Part shown: positions 59,201-64,000 of the stretch, piece after piece
Position numbering within the stretch: position 1 is the stretch's first letter
Layout of the letters: every line of letters begins with the position of its first letter
DNA from: Micrasema longulum
Taxonomy: Eukaryota; Arthropoda; Insecta; Trichoptera; Brachycentridae
Length of the DNA stretch: 64,000 bases
Reading direction: 5' to 3'
NCBI GenBank assembly: GCA_022494885.1
Contig: JAGVSM010003557.1
Coordinates: 248,001 to 312,000 of the forward strand
Translations under genes and position numbers: made by a program
Notes under the pieces: model-generated
Database searches by the model: none
The model's input: only the letters and a program-made list of their open reading frames with translations
Told to the model about the DNA's origin: nothing

Positions 59201-62200
59201 AAGGTGTTAAAGGTGTCAGTTTTCACAGGTATTGATTTCAAATATTTTCCCATGATTTACATTGATTTTTGGCATTTATTGTCCCAACACGTGTATTATG
59301 TTGCTTAAAAGCTTTCCTTATATCAACATGTTTACATCAGATACTATTTTTTCTCAATTTGAACTTCAATATGTTGATAATGACAGTTGATTATAGGCAA
59401 TATGTCAGGGCCGCACTAGGCATCCGTATAAAGTTTGAGTTTTATATCGAGTAGAAGTTGATTAAATTTTACTCGAAAATAGCAACGTTAACCTTGAAAT
59501 CTACGCCGCTACGACTCGCCGTTTCGGAGATGTGACGGACAAACAAACAAACTCAACACAGGACTTTGGTTCCATGGAGTTTTGGGATTTGTCTCAATAA
59601 ATGTAACATAAGTATATAGTGAATAAAATGAATAAATAAATAAAAAAATAAACACTCACGTGTATTTTCAGTTTTATAAAATAAATGTAGGCAAATTAAA
59701 GAATTAGAATAAATTAGAATAACTTTTAATAATAAATACATAGGTACATATCAAAAAATATTTGCAATGCAAATTAATATCCATTTGGCAATTCTCGACC
59801 TGAGTACGGCCCATTGTTTTGCTGCGAACTGTAGCTAACTTAATACCCAATAGTCATAGAATGGTTTTCCTACGTTCGGGCTCCTCTCTAGGTTACACAT
59901 TATTACTCTGAGGTATATACCGTATAATATACACTAACTTTGTAAAAATGTACATTGTTCGCTTCATTAAAAATCTTTCGAGTATAGTATTCATTTTCGG
60001 TGTCACTTTTACAAGTTAACATATTTGTTTTTTTTTCTTTCCCGCTATAACTTAATGTTTCTTTTTCCATGACGTAAGTAGGTATTCATTATCAACTCAT
60101 CAAAGGTTTTTAAATTTCAATTTTTAATTAACACAAGGACAACAAAGGAAAATCTGCTCTATGTTATTTTAACACTTTACATCTAATTTTGTGATCAAGA
60201 ATATGTTTTTTTAATTATTATTTGCCCAAAAACAAACATTTAAAAAATATATTGTTTAAGATAAGACATGGTACTATTCAAAGGTCATGGATATACATTT
60301 GGACTGTGGATATACAGTAGAAAAGTACGAGTCGTATTGCAAGTTTTATTTAGAATGTGGAGAAAATATTATTCACGGCAAAAATCCTCAGGCTGGTTGG
60401 CATTTTATCATCAATTTATGGGTTAGGTAAGAATATCTATACATTATTTGTTATTGCGTTCACTGAAGTTGCGCAAAGTTTTTCTTTCTGGACTTATAAT
60501 AAATAAATATAATGAAGATGAACATTTTAAAGGGCTTTGCGGACTAAAGAATGGGACATAACTGCAATATGGTTTGAAAAGGCCCAGAAGTTCAGCCAAA
60601 TCCTATTTATGAGTCACGTATATTTACTGACAAGTCTAAGGTATTTCGAAGGACTCATGCTCTCTGTTGTTTCGGAGATGGATAAAAAAAATGAATTAGG
60701 TTATTCCATGTTATTGAAGACCTTAAAGAAGACGTATGATTATATCAATAAGACCGTATCTAAAAATACAATGTTTTTACCTAGGTAAATATATGATAGA
60801 TATTAAGGATTATTTATTAATTTTCTAAAATATTATTCCCAGATTACTCGTGTTTTTGCTTGGAGTGTAAAAACAAAATTCTTCTTTACGTGTTTTAGTA
60901 ACGTAATTTTTTAATTACCTACTTTAAAAATTTAGTATAATAGAACTGTTTTATATTTATATGTATGTACATTTTAAAACTACATATTTTTTAAAATAAA
61001 AAGTCAATTCTAAGATTTAAAATCTAAAATAAAACAATATTACACAATTGGTAAAATCTGGTATTGAAGTTAACTTAACATTCAACATAGCTTTTTTTAT
61101 ATTTTTTAACAGAAGCACCATTCGCTTTCCACTGAATTCATTGTAGGTGTACAAATAATTTACAATAATTAAGTAGTTTCACCAAACACTCTTAATAAAT
61201 TATTGTTTTTTTTAAGGGCTGAAAATCAGTAACTGAACTAAGCCCTTGATCCTCGAAAAAGTAACAGGATCTTCTTTGTTCCAAAAATAATGAATTTCTT
61301 TCTTCCTTTCTTTTCTAACCTACATATAATATTAATCTAGTAAAAAGAGATGAGCGACGTCTTGTGATTTGCTTAGAAATATATTATAAACAATTCGGAA
61401 CTATTCTGTATCCTTAGAGAAGGTTCGCTGATCGGTTCAGGAGGTGCGTTGCTTCTGACATAATAAATACCTCACATACTTATGTTACCCCACATACTTA
61501 TGTAGGATACTTATCCCTGCTATATTTTATTTCACATTTGCTGGTTTAGGCTTCTCTCTCTAATATCAGTACAAAACTTAATTTCTTCATAAATGCACCT
61601 CTTAGCCTTGCCGTATTAGTATGGGGCGAGTGGTAGGGGGGTTGCGGGCGGCAGTCGGGCAGTGGCGGCCAGCCCGGTTCAACTTTAGTGAGGCTGTTTT
61701 GTATGCTACATCTGTAACTCTATTTTTTTTCCATAATTCATTTGTTCCGTTTACAGCCCCTCAAACTAATATTCAACATCCTCCTCTCCATTCCCCGTTG
61801 TGTTACACCAATGTCTGTGACGACAATATGTTTACAATCATTTAACTTCGCCACGTTGGTTTTAACATCCTTGATATTAAATTTAATGTGAAATAGAAAC
61901 TTTAAAAATTTGCAGAAATGTGACTTCATTTATGAAATTTTAAAATTTGTGTTAGCTATTTTAGTCAATTCCTCAACAAAATATCTAAGGTGGCCTTCAA
62001 TTAATATTTCATTTAGCCCACTTAAAAGATCAGTAAGGTTAATACAATGACAGCGAAGACTTATGACTTATAACTTAGTCATAATCATTATTGTTTCCAT
62101 CACATCCTGATAAATATAAGGAGACAGGTGGGTATTGTAAAATTTTATTGCAGGTTCTATTTTCTGAAGGCCTATTACTACCACGTACTAGACAATGGTG

Positions 62201-62337
62201 TGGAAGTTGTGAATTATCTTAATAAATGTCGTGCTGCCGGCGTGAAGGGAGAACTAGAAACTGTATTAACTTGGTGTAACCATGCGGAAAAGGTACGCAA
62301 GAATGTAAAGTTTGGTGGCGGAGATCCATATTCATAA
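32232..62337 (+). CDS. ADCY10: Soluble (bicarbonate-type) adenylyl cyclase, ADCY10 family
   Basis: This enzyme makes cAMP from ATP in the cytosol and organelles; family members sense bicarbonate. I joined 33 exons: 32232-32395, 32751-32908, 34187-34462, 35734-35834, 37444-37606, 39125-39244, 39466-39685, 40729-40925, 41775-41848, 43016-43176, 43545-43731, 44115-44219, 44834-45076, 46745-47019, 48080-48166, 48247-48403, 49613-49727, 49827-49967, 51322-51468, 52703-52803, 53449-53553, 54281-54373, 54475-54520, 54661-54774, 54855-54967, 55175-55356, 56316-56472, 57043-57177, 57474-57595, 58275-58476, 60284-60426, 60533-60784, 62154-62337. All have GT-AG borders and the phases add up to 1,679 codons plus TAA; human sAC is about 1,610. 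Domains: C1 cyclase about 95-290, C2 about 370-535, an NTPase-like region about 555-760, then a long helical/TPR-like C-terminus. The family CSSCGGGNF motif is in exon 21. The start ATG is the first in its frame seen here, but an upstream 5' exon is not excluded. Least certain: the 5' edge of exon 11, the 3' end of exon 30, and a possible 42-nt exon at 58620-58661. Confidence 0.92.
33880..34023 (-). repeat. tRNA-derived SINE copy 3
   Basis: Minus-strand tRNA-like head with the B box GGTTCGAAACC-like at about + 33958-33970 (CGGTTTCGAACCTCAG on +). It lies in cyclase intron 2. Confidence 0.65.
34877..35608. mobile_element. TIR element with internal GTAAAA-TCATTA motif array
   Basis: Inverted ends TATCGTCTGCTTAGAGGTAA (34877) and TTACTTCTAAGCAGACGATA (35608). 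The interior repeats variants of GTAAAAgTCATTATxTG (about 34910, 34975, 35065, 35115, 35372). It lies in cyclase intron 3. Confidence 0.6.
36016..36900 (+). mobile_element. LINE 3' fragment
   Basis: Decayed C-terminal LINE ORF2 with PTLEDRRKITDLVFLYKIIN, followed by an AT-rich 3' UTR containing a TA microsatellite (36762-36786). No RT catalytic box is present. It lies in cyclase intron 4. Confidence 0.6.
37047..37105 (+). repeat. SINE tail fragment
   Basis: AAATGGTCCCAAATGG followed by ATTTGGGTAAATCATCAGA matches the 3' half of the tRNA-derived SINE at 528-702 in opposite orientation. From 37106 to 37440 no further feature was recognised, although 37120-37340 is GC-richer than its surroundings. 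Confidence 0.5.
38030..38540 (+). mobile_element. LINE fragment in cyclase intron 5
   Basis: Frameshifted LINE RT C-terminus with HLKNFIKHLFVPS, then CAESMQYRGINSLQNLR-like and SRPARQNLI-type blocks in different frames. Non-functional. Confidence 0.5.
39315..39380 (+). repeat. tRNA-like SINE head
   Basis: TCATTGTTTAATGGCTACAT resembles an A-box region and GGCCCGGATTCAATTCCCG a B box. It sits in the 220-bp intron 6 of the cyclase. Weak. Confidence 0.4.
39770..39920 (-). repeat. SINE-like repeat with minus-strand B box
   Basis: GGAATCGAACCTAGGACCTC on + is the complement of a tRNA B-box region. The preceding AAGGTAAGGTGGTCAGTCTTACGCTTCAG recurs at 42080-42105, so two copies exist. Confidence 0.5.
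40050..40545 (-). mobile_element. LINE RT C-terminus and 3' UTR
   Basis: The minus strand encodes NTTFGQRDFEYYSIKIYNLL and KKAIKKWIVELG (about 40540-40340), the usual C-terminal end of Jockey/CR1-like ORF2. It is followed by a 3' UTR with GTAACCCCAGTGAGGTCACA, shared with 14088-14230. It lies in cyclase intron 7. Confidence 0.7.
41085..41160 (+). repeat. tRNA-like SINE head
   Basis: GTAGTGGTTGGCGCATTTGC with GAGGTCCTGGGGTCAATTTT; a related head lies at 62430-62500 (CAGCGCATTTGCCTACCATG, GGGTTCGATTTC). Confidence 0.5.
41326..41600 (-). mobile_element. LINE RT C-terminal fragment
   Basis: Minus-strand frame MKYLGIYIDGNLRWTNQIEH with AKIYYAIAQSVLEYGIIGWG, matching the thumb region of Jockey-like RTs. 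5'-truncated; located in cyclase intron 8. Confidence 0.75.
41600..41725. repeat. Foldback family A arm
   Basis: CTTCATCTCTGTTGTAATAT, then AGGGAGTAGAATCCTGTCCT and ATTTGGACAAATTCAAAATA, matching the outer arm of family A. Confidence 0.6.
42106..42825. mobile_element. TIR element with internal degenerate tandem array
   Basis: Inverted ends AGTGGAAAGATGGCTAAGTA and ATCACACTAAGCCATCTTTCC. Inside, variants of GATGGCTAAATATGATATGTCAAA and TATCTTATTTTGTC recur about every 70 bp (about 42395-42615). No coding frame. It lies in cyclase intron 9. Confidence 0.6.
43740..43890 (-). repeat. RTE-like 3' tail fragment
   Basis: The + strand reads CCTATAGGGGTAAGGGTGGG and GAGGATAGAACGCC, the reverse complement of the RTE 3' UTR seen at 19140-19180. 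It lies in cyclase intron 11. Confidence 0.55.
43985..44060. repeat. Foldback family A arm fragment
   Basis: ATATTACAACAGAGATGGAA, then GAGGGTAATATAGAAATCTAGGC. Confidence 0.55.
44508..44601. mobile_element. 94-bp MITE
   Basis: Ends CTGGGCTGGTATTCCTAACG and TGTTCGGAATACTAGCCCTGG pair as inverted repeats, with inner GCATTTACAG/ACGTAAAAATGC-like partners. Left-end sequence is shared with the tandem blocks at 22449. Confidence 0.65.
45111..45735. mobile_element. Foldback family E, long asymmetric palindrome
   Basis: Outer ends GGGGTGCTATTCTGAATCTTC and GAAAAGATTCAGAATAATACCCC; next pair GCGACTACACTTTGCTTCAT / ATGAAGCAAAGTGTAGTTGC; innermost pair AACTTCAGAGAAACATTTCTC / GAGAAATGTTCCTCTGAAG around a T/A-rich centre. 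About 150 bp (45201-45350) of the left side has no partner. It shares interior blocks with 22086-22449. Confidence 0.65.
45736..46744. other. Cyclase intron 13 remainder
   Basis: AT-rich, with a GC-richer patch at 46310-46370 (CCTGGCGCCATATACAAGTA). No gene or clear repeat identified. Confidence 0.35.
47275..47470. repeat. Dispersed repeat, copy 1 (inverse of 50320-50475)
   Basis: TGGTCCTAGCTCCTATAAGAAACAAT and GCCATAATCCATGGAGAAAATA reappear in reverse complement at 50330-50470. The short reading frame beginning near 47429 lies in this repeat and is not taken as a gene. Confidence 0.6.
48596..48833. mobile_element. Foldback MITE in cyclase intron 16
   Basis: Ends GAGGTGTATTCAGAAATTAA and TTCTATTTTCTGAACTCATCTC, with inner GTGGGTTTGGAGTGTCCAATTGTC / GACAATCGGACTCTCCGAACCCGC as inverted partners. 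Confidence 0.65.
49004..49524. mobile_element. Long-armed palindromic element
   Basis: Two arms of about 120 bp, nearly perfect inverted copies: GCGCCATCTGACGGCCGCGG at left and CCGCGGCCGTCAGATGGCGC at right, out to ATATTGTAACG / CGTTACAATAT. The centre of about 270 bp is unique and non-coding. It lies in cyclase intron 16. Confidence 0.8.
50320..50475. repeat. Dispersed repeat, copy 2
   Basis: CCTGGATTATGGCCC and GATTAATTGTTTCTCATGGGAGCTAGGAC, the inverse of the 47275-47470 sequence. Confidence 0.55.
50840..51300. mobile_element. Foldback family A, degraded copy in cyclase intron 18
   Basis: Contains the middle block GGTTCAGCCGGATGAATCTC and one full arm (GTTACACAGTGTGTAAAGTG to GGGAGGAAATCTAGCCTGTC). 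Its end lies about 20 bp from the acceptor of cyclase exon 19 at 51322. Confidence 0.7.
51469..52702. other. Cyclase intron 19
   Basis: AT-rich. It includes a copy of a repeat also at 62500-62880 (TTTCACACTAGAATGTTTCA, GATCAAGATACGCTGCAATT at about 51780-51900), a TG-rich low-complexity run at 52290-52350 and AAAATA repeats at 52575-52600. Confidence 0.4.
52905..53190. mobile_element. Degenerate TIR element
   Basis: CCTCAGTTCGTTTTTGTCCAACAGACC at the left pairs imperfectly with GGTCTGTTGGAAAAAAATGAACTAAAG at the right. The interior is AT-rich and non-coding. Confidence 0.45.
53554..54280. other. Cyclase intron 21
   Basis: No gene. A GCAGCACTAAGCATCCGTCT block at about 53905 resembles GCCGCACTAGGCATCCGTAT at about 59410 in the P-like element, suggesting a shared repeat piece. 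Confidence 0.35.
55813..56187. mobile_element. MITE family F (TA target), copy 2
   Basis: A 375-bp palindrome bounded by TA, with ends CAGGGTGTTCTTTAAACCCT and GGGTTTAAAGAACATCCTG. The core differs from copy 1 by substitutions but keeps the nested inner palindrome GGTTGCGTATTTTTGCAGGG / CCCTGCAGAAGTAAGCAACC. It lies in cyclase intron 26. Confidence 0.8.
57888..58075 (+). repeat. tRNA-derived SINE copy 4
   Basis: Head GTTGTTGTGTCCCGTGGCTA, B box GTGGTTCGAATCCC at about 57940-57953, and the family tail GGTAAATCATAAGAACGCGA. It lies in cyclase intron 29. Confidence 0.8.
58961..59912 (+). mobile_element. P-element-like non-autonomous DNA transposon
   Basis: A 952-bp element flanked by an exact 8-bp duplication GTATATAC (58953-58960, 59913-59920). 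Inverted ends: CTCAGATTAATAATGCGTAA and TTACACATTATTACTCTGAG. Near the 5' end (59158-59230) a short frame reads MVNFSMFGYSSKSVKGVKG then VSFHR before a GTATTG donor-like site. The spacing and VSFHR recall the start of a THAP zinc finger with its cysteines lost. P elements have THAP domains and 8-bp duplications. hAT elements also give 8-bp duplications, so P is the favoured but not proven class. Confidence 0.6.
59921..60283. other. Cyclase intron 30 remainder
   Basis: AT-rich, no feature recognised up to the acceptor at 60283. Confidence 0.4.
60785..62153. other. Cyclase intron 32
   Basis: A last intron of about 1.4 kb, mostly AT-rich. 61618-61685 is strikingly G-rich (GGTAGGGGGGTTGCGGGCGG). 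No coding content recognised. Confidence 0.45.
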
Positions 62338-62536
62338 TTATAAATGTTCCGACCATCCACTCACTCTAATTACTTTGTGTTCTGAATTAAACACTCGATT
62401 CTTTGATTATCCGCCTCAAATATCAAATGGTCAGCGCATTTGCCTACCATGAAAGAGGTCTTGGGTTCGATTTCTTACTGGGTCGACAATAAATACTTAT
62501 TTTGAATTGTGTTTTAACACTAGAATATTTCACAGT
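62338..62536 (+). other. Downstream of cyclase, with SINE head fragment
   Basis: A tRNA-like head at about 62430-62500 (CAGCGCATTTGCCTACC, GGGTTCGATTTCTTACTGGG). No clear AATAAA close to the stop; AATTAAA lies at about 62385. Confidence 0.4.
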
Positions 62537-62790
62537 TCCTGGGCCTCGATTACAATGGGAAGTTAACAGAGTTATCTTTGACTGTCTATGATGAAAAATC
62601 AATATTTGTGTATGAAAATGAGTATATTTGCATGAAAATTTAAAGTATCTTCATCGGTAACTTATAATTGGACATGTTTAAAAGAAAAAAATGTATGCAT
62701 ATTCTGCTTTTCATACAGAAAACTTCAGTTTACTTTGTAAATAAAATTGAAAATAAATGTTAACTTCTCACTGTAATCGGTGCCCTGGAC
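62537..62790. mobile_element. MITE family C, second copy
   Basis: Ends CCTGGGCCTCGATTACAATG and CACTGTAATCGGTGCCCTGG. It interrupts another repeat whose halves (ACACTAGAATATTTCACAG, then GGACTTACACCTGAAGCTTAAG) are contiguous at 51785-51830. Confidence 0.75.
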
Positions 62791-63107
62791 TTACACCTGA
62801 AGCTTAAGACTGATTATCTTACATTCATGTTACAAAAATGATCAAAATACACTACGATTACTTACCAATGAACTATTTGGTGTGAATAAGGAACAAATTT
62901 AAATTAAATTCTTCCTCAATGAATACTTTTTTAATAAGTTATATCTTTATAACAAATGTATTAAATAATTAAAAAATACCTAACTGACTTCTCATAATAT
63001 TATAGATACATACTTTTTTTATTACATATTGTAATTCACCTTTTAATCAATTGAGTTTTTCTACTGACATTTCTTGGTGGAACTGCAATTTAATTATAAT
63101 TAATATA

Positions 63108-63410
63108 TGTGTATGGTTTTATTCTACTTTTATTTATATATTTTACCAGTGACTGGGTTTCGTCGTGACCGACATCGTCAGACTGGTGATTTAAACTAAT
63201 TTCTATGTTATATAAAAGTGCAATTTGATTTAAACTTTAATTTCAACTCTTTTATTTCCATAATTATATAAAATCATGATTTACAACCCCTGCTTGCACT
63301 TGTATTAACATAGAAATTTGTTTAGTCTCCCACCAGTCTGACGATGTCTGTCACGACAAAACCCGGTCACTGGTTACAATTATAAATAAAAGTGGAATGA
63401 AACTATACAT
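63108..63410. mobile_element. Foldback element
   Basis: Arms CCAGTGACTGGGTTTCGTCG / TGTCACGACAAAACCCGGTCACTGG and CATCGTCAGACTGGTG / CACCAGTCTGACGATG, with TTTCTATGTTATATAAAAGT and ATTAACATAGAAATTTG near the loop. Non-coding. Confidence 0.7.
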
Positions 63411-63854
63411 GTATTATTATTTACCTTTTATTAAATTATTTTACCCTTTTACATAATTTATTTATTTCACCCTATTACTTTTTTTATTTGTTAAATATTT
63501 AATTTTGTAATTGTTTTCCTGATTAGGTAAGCTTGTATGGAGGGGGGAATTGCACTATTATTATTGTCCAGTATTGCAGCATGTCGTCGTTGCGCCGACA
63601 ATATCTGTTAAGTAACATTTTTTTAAAACATAAGGAAATAATTTAAACGATGTACCTTTTGATAATGGTTTTTTTTACAAATTTTTTTATTGATAACAAA
63701 AAGGAAAAACACGTAAGGTCATTTTTCAAAATATTTATGTATGTTTTGTTGAAACATAATTGTGTAATCTTAATGAGAAATTAAAAATACTTTTAAAAAA
63801 GAAAAATCACTTGACAGATATTGCTGGCGAAACGACGATGTGAATATCAATGGA
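63411..63854. other. AT-rich intergenic sequence
   Basis: No gene, RNA or repeat recognised. Confidence 0.4.
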
Positions 63855-64000
63855 AGGCCTGTCGTATTACAATGGCAAGTTGACAGTTATCTTCAATTCT
63901 ATCTATAAAGTAAAATTAAGTTTTCTGTATGAAAAATAGAATACACATGCAATTTTTTTCCTCAACATGTTCAATTACAGCTTACCAACGAAGATACTTA
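63855..64000. mobile_element. MITE family C, third copy (cut by window end)
   Basis: ATTACAATGGCAAGTTGACA followed by TTCTGTATGAAAAATAGAAT and CATGTTCAATTACAGCTTAC matches 15570-15690 in the same orientation. Confidence 0.65.

Noticed and set aside
1..64000. CRISPR arrays, bacterial operons or horizontally acquired genes
   Set aside because: Repeats here are inverted or dispersed, not regularly spaced direct repeats, and all genes are of animal type with spliceosomal introns.

Overview
The window is AT-rich nuclear DNA from an insect. The evidence is intron-rich genes with GT-AG splice sites, an insect-type gustatory receptor, a BEL/Pao retrotransposon, LINE remnants, tRNA-derived SINEs and very many foldback/MITE elements. 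The order cannot be settled from sequence alone. No bacterial genes, CRISPR arrays or rRNA were seen.

Three host genes account for the coding content. (1) A gustatory receptor (Gr) gene on + (6579-24512) has three exons. Its first exon is split by a complete BEL/Pao LTR retrotransposon (7190-13618, coding on -), and its large intron holds a decayed LINE, an RTE tail and several foldback elements. (2) GATB, subunit B of the mitochondrial glutamyl-tRNA(Gln) amidotransferase, lies on - (24782-31339) in five exons; all splice phases agree and it encodes about 525 aa. (3) A complete soluble (bicarbonate-type) adenylyl cyclase of the ADCY10 family lies on + (32232-62337). I assembled it by hand into 33 exons with consistent phases, giving about 1,679 aa. 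GATB and the cyclase are divergently arranged, with about 890 bp between their start codons.

Layout: 1-6500 is repeat-rich (SINE, foldbacks, a LINE RT fragment, and a pair of opposed 0.8-kb foldback elements). 6579-24512 is the Gr locus with nested transposons. 24600-31340 is GATB, with a SINE, foldbacks and a pogo-like MITE in its introns. 32232-62337 is the cyclase; its introns hold LINE fragments, SINEs, CAGGGTGTTC MITEs, a P-element-like deletion derivative and several long-palindrome elements. 62340-64000 is intergenic and holds a SINE fragment, two copies of a MITE also present in the Gr intron, and one foldback.

The genes show no common pathway: one is chemosensory, one serves mitochondrial translation, one is cAMP signalling. 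The most notable points are the clean BEL insertion with a 5-bp target duplication inside an otherwise open receptor exon, the cyclase with intact catalytic residues but a degenerate P-loop/Walker B, and two DNA-transposon derivatives with exact 8-bp and 11-bp target duplications. I found no convincing evidence of a wholly new biological system.
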